Below, one piece after another: positions 24,405 through 33,061 of a stretch of DNA of 33,352 bases. Every line of letters begins with the position of its first letter. Position 1 is the stretch's first letter. The DNA lies in contig CAKRNW010000009.1 of assembly GCA_934371505.1 (NCBI GenBank), forward strand, positions 1 through 33,352. The letters are read 5' to 3'. The translations under genes and the position numbers were made by a program. The notes under the pieces are model-generated. The model was not told where the DNA came from and did no database searches. It was given only the letters and a program-made list of their open reading frames with translations. The DNA is from an uncultured Lachnospiraceae bacterium (GTDB lineage Bacteria > Bacillota > Clostridia > Lachnospirales > Lachnospiraceae).

Positions 24405-27400
24405 TTACTTAACTGTAATTTTTATCTTTTTTGTCACCTTTCCAGATTTAACTGTGATGGTAACGGTTCCTTTTCTCCGGCCTTTAACCACACCCTTCGA
24501 GCTGACTGTTGCAATCTTCTTGTTGGAAGAACGGTAGGTCACTTTCTCCTGGGAAGTGATCGGGCTGACCACTGGTTTTAAAGTAACACTCTTTCCTTTC
24601 TTGATGGTCAGTTTTTTCTTGAGGCCGCTGATCTTCGTAGTCTTTACCTTTGCAGTCTGGACTTTTACTTTCAGAGTCGCTTTCTTTCCACTCTTTAAGG
24701 TAACGGTGATCTTTGCCGTTCCTGTTTTGGTTCCGGCTTTGATCTTTCCGTTCTTATCAACGGTCACGATCTTTTTGTTGCTGGAAGCCCAGGACTTTAT
24801 AGAATCCCCGTATGCCATGGAAACCTTCACCTTTGTGGTGGCCTGTTTCCGCCGCAGGGTAATGGAGGATACGTTCAGTTTTATAGTTGCCTTTAATTTG
24901 CTTCCATAATTCCGTGTCTGTTTTTTACCACAGAGGGAACAGGTTCCTTCCTGCTTCGCCGGACGGAATACCGTAGCTTTTGCCGTAGTTTTCCAGGTGT
25001 ATTTATGCGTATGTGCAATTACAGGAATCGTTTCCGTCTTTTCGTATCCGCAGACCTGGCAGGTATATCTCATCAGTCCGGTTGTCTTATAAGTAGCAGC
25101 CTTGATCTGCTTTCCTTTTCCATAGGAATGCTTCTGGTAACCACCCTTTTTCGTGTTATCCGTGATGTCACATTTTCCATACATGGCAACACACTCATGC
25201 CAGTGGGCATCCTTATCAAAATTCCATTTGCTGTCCCATACATGGTCATGTTCCATGGTATAATCATCGGTATAATGGAATACGATCTCATCCCCGTCTT
25301 CCAGATACTGCTCTTTTACTCCAAGATCCGGATGGATTCCGTTTAAGGTATACATCCAGCCTGAGTTTTGTCCATTGGAAAATTCTGCAAGCTCCTGACC
25401 ATCCTTCGTGATTCCGGCAATGTAGGTCTCATCCCTCAATGTACGACAGCTCATTCCATTTTTGGACAGCACTTCTTTTAAGAGTTCCAGGACATTGGCA
25501 TTTCCATCGATCGTGTAATCTTTTGCTGCAATCCAGGTATCCAGATTTTCTTTTCGCAGGGTGTGTTCCTGATCCTCCTTTGCACTGCCATGAACAGAGT
25601 CTCCGAGAAGCGTAAAGCTTACCGTGATCGTACCGGCATCTTTTTTCAATACCTTAACGGTCAGTTCCACGAATGCTTCCTTATAGGAAATTTTCAGTTT
25701 CTGTTCCCCACGTTTATCCTTGTTATATCCCTCTATGGTAAGATCTGTCAGCGAAAGCTCCTGTCTGGTTCCGTCACTGATCACAGCAACCACTTTCATT
25801 CCACTGAGATCCAGGTCCTCCCCAAGGCAAAACTCTGTCCGGTAATCACCAGTCAGCTCCATGGAATCCACATAAACACGCAGGCCTTCTGTAGAAACCA
25901 GTTTTTCCTGGTCTGCCCCCAGTGGATCATCCGTCCGGTTATATCCGGTCTGCCATCCGCAGCCTTCCACCTTCGGGCAGCTGGTGGTTTCTTTTTCTGT
26001 ATTGACATAAGTGGCTCCGCTTGCCGTCTCATGGGTCAGACAGTTGGTATCAATGTATCTTACAAAACCGATCCCTTTATCTGCCCCGCAGTCTTTTGCA
26101 TAATAATTGTTGGTGATGTCATCGATCCGGTTCAGGCTGTCATAAAAACCAATGATACCTCCTACATATGCTGTGTCTGCCTTTGTTGCCTGTACCTTTC
26201 CTGTAAATGAATTGTTTTTGAAAGTATAAACGCAGTTGTTCCAGGTCTGTGCCACATAGAGGTCTCCACCAAGGATTCCTCCCACCTTGTCAGAACCGGT
26301 GATGCTTCCCTCTGAACTGCAGCTGTTGATAGTTATCTTGCATCCGTTCGGGGCTGTAGAATTGTCATAACCGCCACCTGCAATACCACCAGCCACTTCA
26401 CTGGAAGCCTCTACGGTGCCATAAAATTTACAGCCGATCACAGAACAGTTTCCCATGGCATTGTCCCTGGTTCCGATAATACCGCCTACATAACTGCTTC
26501 CGTAAACGGTGGCATAACTTATACAGTTTTCCACGGTTCCCTGCATACGACCGGCAATAGCACCGATTTCATTCATATCTTTGTCATATCCAATGACAAC
26601 ATCCTTTTCAATGGTACAATTCCGTACTGTTGCTTCAAAGGAAGAAGAACATCCGGCATAAGGGCTCATCGTCTTATTCGCACCCAGAAGTCCTGCTTTC
26701 AGAGTGCTGGATCCGCTCTTTAAGGTTACATTGTCTATCTCAACAGCCGTTCCGGAGAGTCCGACACCTTCAAAGTTGTTGACAAGGCCATAACCGGCAA
26801 TCTTTGTTCCATAGATGCTCAGGTTACGGATCCTTGTATTACGGACATAGCCAAAGAGAGGCAGCCCGCCCTCCGGTACTGTTACGGTATGGTTATTTCC
26901 ATCAAAGATACCACTGAACACGTTCAGGTTTGCACCGTTCTGCAGATCCTTTTTTCCGTCCCTGGTCACACCGATAGGCTTCCATCCAGTTGGCAGGGTG
27001 ATGTCTTCCGTAAGCTGGAAGTATGTATTTTCAAAGGAAAATCCCTCTATATTTACCTTGTCACGCAATGCCTCGACATCTGAAGCTGTCTTAAGAAGGT
27101 ATGGGGAACTTTCACTTCCGTTTCCCTCCCATGGAAGAGGGGCTTCTGTGACGGTGACACAGGCGGTGTCTGAATATACGAAACCGCTGTTTATGGTCTT
27201 ATTCTGCTTTTTTGTATAAGCCTTCAGCTGATACCGGATCCTGCAGTAATAATAAGTCTTGCCTGCCTCCTTTATATCCGGCTCATAGGAAGATTCCGTT
27301 GCTCCTGGAATCAGTGTTCCATTTGTGATATTCTTTTCTGTATTTTTATACCATTGATATTTCACATCAACGTCCGGCTGATTTATATCAGAAAGTTCTA

Positions 27401-29585
27401 CAGATAATTTATCCTGCAGCGGCACTCCTTTCACCCCGGTCATATCCGCTGGCTGTTTAGCGATCTGTGGATCTTCCAAAGTCAAAGGATATACCCTTAC
27501 ACTATATAAGCTGCTTTCAGCTGAATAAGTTTTTCCGTCTATTTCATAGGAAACAATACATTTGTAATAATTATAATAATGGGGTTTATCCGTTGGCACC
27601 TGATAAGATGACGCCGTAGCATCCTCGATTTCTTCCATCTGACCAAAGGAATCCCCCTGATACCACTGATAGGACAGTTTCCCCGCATCTTCCCGCAGTA
27701 CCTCCGGCTGTATCACAAAAGCATCTGCCGTCTCCCCCTGCATGACACCATAATCACCAGGTTCCTGACCCTGGTAAGAAAGGACCGGTGTATAGTCGGT
27801 CTCACCCTTCTTAAAAATGATCGTATAATCGGTAGCTTCCGCAATATATTTCTCTTCACTTTCCGGTAAATGGATGTGTAGCTGATACACACTGTGCAGT
27901 TCCCAGTCAGGGGTAAATTTTAATCCCCTGCCACTGTTCGTAAGTTCCGCTCCGTCTAAAGATAGCAATTCCGGATAATTGGAAAGATATGCCCAGCCAG
28001 GAGCCCATGCATCAATGTTGATGTATTTCGTATTCTGTGGAACAAGTACTTCCATCTGCTGGTCATCCAGCGTGTCTATCAAATTGCATCCTAGTTTATG
28101 CCCCCAGGAATCTTCCACTGTTAGTTCCGTAAGATGCGTCTTATAAGAAACAGGAATCTGTACAGACTGGACAACATTTCCTCTCTGTCGCACCTCAAGC
28201 TGGAATGACTGGATTGCCTTATAACTGTACTTGACACTAGTACCCTTTAATACGGAAAAACCATCGTTCTCCAGTTTCACCCTGCATATGGTTTCATCTG
28301 CCGGATTCGTGTATACCGCATAGACCGATCCGTTTTCCGGAAAACTTTCTTTCGTGTCCACATGCAGCGCCATCTGTCCATGACTCAGTTCCATAGGCAA
28401 CATAAATGCACTTTCAGAATTTAATCCATCAAGACGGTATTCTTTCTGAGTTTCCCCATCTGTGATCTTCAGGCTCACCGCATCGAGATAATCCCCCGTC
28501 TGACCGGATGCCGGAACAACTGTTACATTGGCATAAGCCGCTGAGATTGCGGTTGCCAGCGAACCATCTTCTGTTTCCACCAATTTTTCTGCTGTAACAA
28601 AATAAGGCGTATCTCTGGCCTCCAAAGCCGGGAGTGTAACCCGTCCTTCCGAATCTGTGAGCAGTCCTTCCTGTTTCACACCATCTATATAAATAGAGGC
28701 TTCGCTGCAGTCTGAAAACGCAGTTCCATATACATTGCCCTGGCGCAGCCGTAAGGTTATAGTTTCTCCCTGTGTGACCGTTTCTTCTGTTTCTGTAAAA
28801 AAGGCAAACCGGTCTTTTCCCTTTCTCTGCTGGATATAAAAATGAAGGTTGTCCCCATTTTCAACGCTCCTGGTAAGGGATTCCTGGTAATTCGCACTGT
28901 CATTATTCAGTGCAAAACGAATATCAGGCACTGAATCCCGGTCATATCCCCAGAGCTTATAGATCAGACCATCATAGCTTCCACTTTCATCTTCACGAAA
29001 ATCATAGCCGGCTGCTGCACCGCCAGAGTAATACAGATTATGGGCTATCCTAAGGGCATCATCCATAGTATAAGAAGACTGCCCACTCAACGTCACAGTA
29101 CGTCCTGCCATAGGCTGTCCATCTTTGTCATCAAGGAATTTTCCATCTTTACTGATACTGACAGTTACCTGTATTTCTTTTTCTTCGTTTGTTTTATCTT
29201 CAGACTGGTCTGTTCCATCACTGAACAGAGCAATACTTCCGTCCGTGAATTCATTTTCACTTGTAAATTCACTTACGCCAGATTCTTCCATATCAAGGTC
29301 AGAACTGGTATCAGTTTCCTCTTCTACATCAACCGAATCTTCTGTCGGAATCTCTTCCTCGATATCAATTTGGTCTTCTGAATCTGACGCTTCTTCTACA
29401 CCTGTTTGAAGATCAGCTGAACTGTTTTCTTCAGAATCCATCTGTTCATCTGTAAAGTTTTCTTCAGATGAATACGATGTGTTATCCACCCATTCTCCCG
29501 CAAAGGCATTTACCGGGAGCTGTAATACAAGAAGAAAAACTAGCAGCCATCCAGCTATCCTTTTCCACAACTTTGTTTTTTTCAT
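24405..29585 (-). CDS. Giant secreted surface protein with two DUF4430-like domains, GLUG repeats and Big_2 tail
   Basis: A protein of 1726 residues. Order: signal peptide (1-29, ending NAFAG); acidic Ser/Glu linker (30-135); a divergent DUF4430-like domain (about 138-255, with YTMDDALRIAHNLYYSGG and SVENGDNLHFYI); several beta/Ig-like domains (255-815); a right-handed beta-helix-like region with GLUG-type repeats (817-1165, e.g. VGGIIGTRDN, VAGGIAGGGYD); a Big_3-like Ig domain (1235-1315); a clear DUF4430 domain (1317-1443, NSGWMYTLNGIHPDLGV, LEDGDEIVFHYT); Cys/His-rich turns (1445-1550, CQVCGYEKTE, CSLCGKKQ); and two Big_2 modules (1565-1726). AAAGGA lies 8 bases before the ATG. A terminator hairpin separates it from the upstream gene. 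Likely a wall-associated corrinoid-capture or adhesion protein; the binding role is inferred from DUF4430 and the B12 riboswitch of its block. Confidence 0.9.
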   Translation of the reverse strand: MKKTKLWKRIAGWLLVFLLVLQLPVNAFAGEWVDNTSYSSEENFTDEQMDSEENSSADLQTGVEEASDSEDQIDIEEEIPTEDSVDVEEETDTSSDLDMEESGVSEFTSENEFTDGSIALFSDGTDQSEDKTNEEKEIQVTVSISKDGKFLDDKDGQPMAGRTVTLSGQSSYTMDDALRIAHNLYYSGGAAAGYDFREDESGSYDGLIYKLWGYDRDSVPDIRFALNNDSANYQESLTRSVENGDNLHFYIQQRKGKDRFAFFTETEETVTQGETITLRLRQGNVYGTAFSDCSEASIYIDGVKQEGLLTDSEGRVTLPALEARDTPYFVTAEKLVETEDGSLATAISAAYANVTVVPASGQTGDYLDAVSLKITDGETQKEYRLDGLNSESAFMLPMELSHGQMALHVDTKESFPENGSVYAVYTNPADETICRVKLENDGFSVLKGTSVKYSYKAIQSFQLEVRQRGNVVQSVQIPVSYKTHLTELTVEDSWGHKLGCNLIDTLDDQQMEVLVPQNTKYINIDAWAPGWAYLSNYPELLSLDGAELTNSGRGLKFTPDWELHSVYQLHIHLPESEEKYIAEATDYTIIFKKGETDYTPVLSYQGQEPGDYGVMQGETADAFVIQPEVLREDAGKLSYQWYQGDSFGQMEEIEDATASSYQVPTDKPHYYNYYKCIVSYEIDGKTYSAESSLYSVRVYPLTLEDPQIAKQPADMTGVKGVPLQDKLSVELSDINQPDVDVKYQWYKNTEKNITNGTLIPGATESSYEPDIKEAGKTYYYCRIRYQLKAYTKKQNKTINSGFVYSDTACVTVTEAPLPWEGNGSESSPYLLKTASDVEALRDKVNIEGFSFENTYFQLTEDITLPTGWKPIGVTRDGKKDLQNGANLNVFSGIFDGNNHTVTVPEGGLPLFGYVRNTRIRNLSIYGTKIAGYGLVNNFEGVGLSGTAVEIDNVTLKSGSSTLKAGLLGANKTMSPYAGCSSSFEATVRNCTIEKDVVIGYDKDMNEIGAIAGRMQGTVENCISYATVYGSSYVGGIIGTRDNAMGNCSVIGCKFYGTVEASSEVAGGIAGGGYDNSTAPNGCKITINSCSSEGSITGSDKVGGILGGDLYVAQTWNNCVYTFKNNSFTGKVQATKADTAYVGGIIGFYDSLNRIDDITNNYYAKDCGADKGIGFVRYIDTNCLTHETASGATYVNTEKETTSCPKVEGCGWQTGYNRTDDPLGADQEKLVSTEGLRVYVDSMELTGDYRTEFCLGEDLDLSGMKVVAVISDGTRQELSLTDLTIEGYNKDKRGEQKLKISYKEAFVELTVKVLKKDAGTITVSFTLLGDSVHGSAKEDQEHTLRKENLDTWIAAKDYTIDGNANVLELLKEVLSKNGMSCRTLRDETYIAGITKDGQELAEFSNGQNSGWMYTLNGIHPDLGVKEQYLEDGDEIVFHYTDDYTMEHDHVWDSKWNFDKDAHWHECVAMYGKCDITDNTKKGGYQKHSYGKGKQIKAATYKTTGLMRYTCQVCGYEKTETIPVIAHTHKYTWKTTAKATVFRPAKQEGTCSLCGKKQTRNYGSKLKATIKLNVSSITLRRKQATTKVKVSMAYGDSIKSWASSNKKIVTVDKNGKIKAGTKTGTAKITVTLKSGKKATLKVKVQTAKVKTTKISGLKKKLTIKKGKSVTLKPVVSPITSQEKVTYRSSNKKIATVSSKGVVKGRRKGTVTITVKSGKVTKKIKITVK

Positions 29586-29598
29586 TTTGTCATTCCTT

Positions 29599-29636
29599 TA
29601 AAAAAAGCTCCTCTTCCTCACGGAAGAAGAGCTTTT
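29599..29636 (-). terminator. Intrinsic terminator inside block 1
   Basis: A 15-bp stem (arms 29603-29617 and 29622-29636, one G-U pair, 4-base loop) followed on the minus strand by seven T. It lies 11 bases after the stop of the LRR/Big_2 gene and just before the giant gene, for which no separate promoter is visible. It likely sets the ratio between the two. Confidence 0.88.
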
Positions 29637-29646
29637 CAACTTTTAA

Positions 29647-31788
29647 TTATTTTACCTTGACAGTTACTTTAACGGATTTAGATCCGGATTTTACTGTTAT
29701 TTTTACAGTACCTTTTTTCTTTCCAGTTACAACGCCCTTGGAAGAAACGGTTGCAATCTTTTTGTTGGAACTTGTATAAGTAACCTTCTGACGGGATGTG
29801 AATGGAGTTACGACTGGCTTCAGTGTCACTCTCTTTCCTTTCTGAACAGTTACATTTTTGGATACTGTGATTTTTGAGGTTTTTACTGCTGCTGTCTGAA
29901 CTCTTACCTTAACGGTCTTCTTCAGTCCACTGGCAAGGGTAATCTGCAGTTTCGCAGTTCCCCTCTTTTTGCCAGTAATCTTGCAGGTTCCGTTAGACTT
30001 GCCTCTTACTGTGAAGATCTTGCTATTGGAGGATTTCCAGGATTTTACAGAATCACCTTTTGCAAGTCCGGTAACTTTAAGTCTGGAAGTAGACTGTTTT
30101 ACTTTTAAGGTTACAGTAGAGGCATTAAGAGTTGCTTTCGGTGCAAGCTTTTTGCCTATATTTCTGGTTTCACTCTTATTGCATGCAGAGCATTTTCTGG
30201 TCTGAACTTCTGGTTTAAATACTGTAGCTGCTGTTGTTCTTTTCCAGTTGCTCCACTTATGTCCTGTCGCTTTAATAGTTTCGGTCTTTGTTTCGTTGCA
30301 TCTGCTGCAGGTATAAGTAAGAGTACCATCTGCTATACAGGTTGCTTTCTTGGTTACTTTGGAAACAAAATCATGTCCAAGTGCCGGAATCTCCTGTACA
30401 TCCTCTTTTGCATCACAGATTGTACAGTGTTTACTCTTTTCACCAGCTTCGGTGCAGGTTGCTGCTTTATCTACTACATAATCCTCGGACCATGTATGAC
30501 CAGTAGCAGGAATCGCATTTTCCTCTGTTGGATAGGAATAGTGTTCACCACATACTTCACAAACGCCAACTTCTTTCCAGCCAGTTTCTGTACAGGTTGC
30601 GGGCAAGGCTTCTACTGTATCAGCCTTGCAATGAACCGGAATTGAATCTACAATTTCAGCATATTCTGTTGCTGTTTTCCACTTTTCAGCTGTTCCAGGA
30701 TAACAAATACCTGTCAAATTTTCGCATTCAAGTGCACCATACTCTAAAGTTAAGTCTTCTTTATTAAAAGCAACTCGTGTTAACCCTGATCCACTAAATG
30801 CATACACTCCCAAAGATTCAACATTAGAAAAATCAAATTCATTTAAAGAAGCACAATTTTCAAATGCACACAAACCAACAGTTTTAATACCACTAACATT
30901 AAATACAGATAAAGCTGTACAATTATCGAAAGTTTGATCTGGAATCCCTGAGACTGGCTTTATGCATTCAAATGATTGAAGTTTTCCGCAACCAGAGAAA
31001 GAAGAATCACCCCAATTTATAATTGCTTTTGCAGATACTGATTTTAAATCAGGGCAATCCCCAAACGCTGAACCTCCTATTTCAACTTGTTCTTTATCAA
31101 ACACAGCCTGTTCGATGCCTGTTTCTGCTAAACCAGCCTGTTCAATTTTGTCTATATTATTCAAATTGATTGTCTGTAACGCAGCAACTTTATAGAACGA
31201 AGCATAACCGATAGTAGTAACTGTAGAAGCTAACTCTACTTCTTTTAAATTAGGCCAATCTGACAACTTATTATTAAAATTGTTCTCGCCTACCTTAGTA
31301 ATGCCCTCTCCTATTACAACTTTTTCTACATCTTTTGTTTTATCTTTTAATGCCAAAGCCCATTGAGCAGTACTTCCTGACTGATTATTTGACGGCATTT
31401 CTGCTGTTCCAGAACATTTAAAATATAATGTCTTATCACTTTCATTATACTTAAAAGAAATACTGGATTCTTTTTCCAATGGTGTCCAATCATCAGCTAC
31501 TGTTTCACCGTCACCTATTGCTAAAGCAGTTTCCATTCCATCGTTAAAGTCATCTTCAATATCAGAAAATTGTGCAATTTCTATATTATCTTGATCTTCG
31601 TTTGTATCCTGCTCTACAGTTTCCGTATCCTCTTCTAAGGATACGGAAACTTCCGATTCAACATCAGCAAATGTGTCCTCTGAACTTTCCTCTACAACTT
31701 CAAAGTCATCGGAAGAAGCCATTACTGGACTTGTAACAGAAAACACCATAGAAAGGCTTAGAACAATCGCTAAATACTTCCTTTTCAT
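29647..31788 (-). CDS. Secreted LRR (BspA-like) surface protein with Big_2 tail
   Basis: A 713-residue secreted protein: signal peptide (1-25, ending VMASS), acidic linker (26-110), about eight LRR_5 repeats (150-375, e.g. IGYASFYKVAALQTINLNN, CAFENCASLNEFDFS), then three Cys/His-rich turns with GHxW and CxxC motifs (385-540; GHTWSEDYV, CTICDAKED, GHKWSNWKR) and two Lys-rich Big_2 modules (545-713). The ATG overlaps the TAA of the preceding DUF4430-like gene (TAATG), with GGAGG 10 bases upstream, so the two are translationally coupled. The C-terminal module is close to those of the proteins at 5971 and 24405. BspA-like repeats usually bind proteins, so it may hold the small upstream DUF4430-like protein or act as an adhesin; function is not proven. 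Confidence 0.88.
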   Translation of the reverse strand: MKRKYLAIVLSLSMVFSVTSPVMASSDDFEVVEESSEDTFADVESEVSVSLEEDTETVEQDTNEDQDNIEIAQFSDIEDDFNDGMETALAIGDGETVADDWTPLEKESSISFKYNESDKTLYFKCSGTAEMPSNNQSGSTAQWALALKDKTKDVEKVVIGEGITKVGENNFNNKLSDWPNLKEVELASTVTTIGYASFYKVAALQTINLNNIDKIEQAGLAETGIEQAVFDKEQVEIGGSAFGDCPDLKSVSAKAIINWGDSSFSGCGKLQSFECIKPVSGIPDQTFDNCTALSVFNVSGIKTVGLCAFENCASLNEFDFSNVESLGVYAFSGSGLTRVAFNKEDLTLEYGALECENLTGICYPGTAEKWKTATEYAEIVDSIPVHCKADTVEALPATCTETGWKEVGVCEVCGEHYSYPTEENAIPATGHTWSEDYVVDKAATCTEAGEKSKHCTICDAKEDVQEIPALGHDFVSKVTKKATCIADGTLTYTCSRCNETKTETIKATGHKWSNWKRTTAATVFKPEVQTRKCSACNKSETRNIGKKLAPKATLNASTVTLKVKQSTSRLKVTGLAKGDSVKSWKSSNSKIFTVRGKSNGTCKITGKKRGTAKLQITLASGLKKTVKVRVQTAAVKTSKITVSKNVTVQKGKRVTLKPVVTPFTSRQKVTYTSSNKKIATVSSKGVVTGKKKGTVKITVKSGSKSVKVTVKVK

Positions 31789-32360
31789 TACTGATTATCC
31801 TCCGTTGCTGGAGTTCCCCAAGCAAACTCAGAATGATCATAGCTTAATACCATAGAAAATTCATCGTTATCCGTTAAGCCAGCAGGAACTAATGTTTCTC
31901 CTAATGTCGTGTTCGGATATTTTGCGACATCATACCGAAGATTATCTCCTTCGTACCACATCCAGGAATCTCCCTTCCAAATAGCACCAATTGTATTACC
32001 TGCTGCATCTTTATTTACATTATGATTTGCTCCATTATTTGCCCATGAGAAATTTTTATACTTAACGGATGTTAAATAATTTGTATTTGTTTTATCCCAT
32101 GTAGTAATAAATCCTTTTTTAGCTGCCTGCTGGAGTGCCGCCTTGTAGGTCATGCCAGAAGTCACACCCTCTACTTTTACTACCGGGTTCAGACCAAATG
32201 GATTCTCTGTTATGGTTCCTTCATAAGTGTTTGTTGAACTAGTCTGTGTCCACTGTCTTACATAAACGTTCATAGTTGCTGCGGATGCCATTACGCTGGA
32301 GCTTAATGTCATTGCGGATGCTAATGCTAATGCTGCTAATTTTTTGAATGTTTTTCTCAT
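31788..32360 (-). CDS. Small secreted DUF4430-like protein, first gene behind a B12 riboswitch
   Basis: A 190-residue exported protein with a clear signal peptide (MRKTFKKLAALALASAMTLS, ending VMASAA at about residue 28). The mature part resembles a DUF4430 fold: NMYVRQW-like first strand, VTSGMTYKAALQQAAKKGF, NYLTSVKYKNFSW, then GDSWMWYEGDNLRYDVAKY and LTDNDEFSMVLSYD. These correspond to the GWMYxVNGE and DGDEI..Y motifs of the other members, but more loosely. There is no lipobox or anchor, so it may be released or held by the LRR protein encoded one base later. AAGGAGAG lies a few bases before the ATG. The upstream leader has a B12 riboswitch and terminator. A corrinoid-binding (hemophore-like) role is inferred. 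Confidence 0.82.
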   Translation of the reverse strand: MRKTFKKLAALALASAMTLSSSVMASAATMNVYVRQWTQTSSTNTYEGTITENPFGLNPVVKVEGVTSGMTYKAALQQAAKKGFITTWDKTNTNYLTSVKYKNFSWANNGANHNVNKDAAGNTIGAIWKGDSWMWYEGDNLRYDVAKYPNTTLGETLVPAGLTDNDEFSMVLSYDHSEFAWGTPATEDNQ

Positions 32361-32527
32361 TTTGTTCTCTCCTTTTCTTTTTGAATACTCATTTCTTGTA
32401 GTTTCTCCTTAGGACAGCGGTTTCTGTCCCGTACAGATCACGAGTCTGACCTGCCTTTCTCCTCCTCTCCCGTATTGGGAATATCCTGGTGTTCTGAGAT
32501 GTGATGGTAACGTGCGGTTTTTTCTTG

Positions 32528-32604
32528 CAAAAAAATAAGCCGTACCCTACGCATGGCACGACCCAGTCACAAAATACCGTGCCACCCTGAAACCGAGGGC
32601 TTAT
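32528..32604 (-). terminator. Riboswitch-controlled intrinsic terminator
   Basis: On the minus strand ATAAGCC (32598-32604) pairs with GGCTTAT (32535-32541) around an inner stem TGGCACG (32578-32584) with CGTGCCA (32554-32560), and about seven T follow. It starts 5 bases after the aptamer end, the usual place for a transcription-terminating expression platform. A further hairpin, GGACAG with CTGTCC (32412-32429), lies in the remaining leader. Confidence 0.82.
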
Positions 32605-32608
32605 GCAC

Positions 32609-32737
32609 AATATTGCAGAAATAGACCTGACTTGTAGCTTTTGCTCATCACAGTAGCGTTCCTGTGTCGGATTCTCACCGAACTTCCTATATATGAGGCT
32701 TTGACGAACCACTCATATATAAAATCTCTACAATATT
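32609..32737 (-). promoter_or_regulatory. Cobalamin (B12) riboswitch aptamer upstream of block 1
   Basis: On the minus strand the core reads TTCGGTGAGAATCCGAC, AACGCTACTGTGATGAG and AAGTCAGGTC, a close match to the B12-box consensus. The outer helix P1 is a 14-bp stem (32724-32737 with 32609-32622) with two G-U pairs. A further strong stem, ATATATGAG with CTCATATAT, lies at the 5' side. It differs in sequence from the riboswitch at 23559 and controls a terminator rather than a start site. Confidence 0.93.
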
Positions 32738-32748
32738 ACCTTTCTTAT

Positions 32749-32777
32749 AGAATAACTTTTTTTCCATATTTTGTCAA
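32749..32777 (-). promoter_or_regulatory. Sigma-A promoter of block 1
   Basis: TTGACA (32772-32777) and TATTCT (32749-32754) on the minus strand with a 17-base spacer, directly upstream of the riboswitch; the start point would be near 32742. The AT-rich stretch from here to the sortase terminator (about 32780-32950) shows nothing else that I can support. Confidence 0.85.
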
Positions 32778-32952
32778 TCATTTTGTCTTGAAATAGCAGA
32801 AAACGTCATATGTTTTTATAAACAAAATTCGAGAAAAATCGACATTTTTCTTCTCAATTTTAAAAGTAGTCGTAACTAACATCACTTTTCTTTCTTCTTT
32901 TTTCTGCAAACGTATTTCCATCAAAAGTTCCATTTTACGCCATTCCTGCAAT

Positions 32953-33007
32953 AAAAAAAGGCCTTCCCGGATAGACCATGATTGTTCCTGTCCATCCAGA
33001 AAGACCT
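32953..33007 (-). terminator. Terminator of the sortase gene
   Basis: A long stem (arms about 32960-32976 and 32990-33007 with a few mismatches) is followed on the minus strand by seven T (32953-32959). It lies about 55 bases after the sortase stop, so the sortase and block 1 are separate transcripts. Confidence 0.88.
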
Positions 33008-33061
33008 GAAAATTAAAATGTTATATTTTACAAAAATTTTCCATTAAATTCCTGCAAACAT

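Noticed and set aside
5971..32360. Sortase substrates for the partial sortase at 33062
   Set aside because: No LPXTG-type motif followed by a membrane helix and basic tail was found; the one C-terminal helix (9880 gene) lacks the motif.
32389..32712. 107-codon minus-strand frame upstream of the small DUF4430-like gene
   Set aside because: It lies inside the riboswitch aptamer and terminator, has no ribosome site and reads as no known protein.
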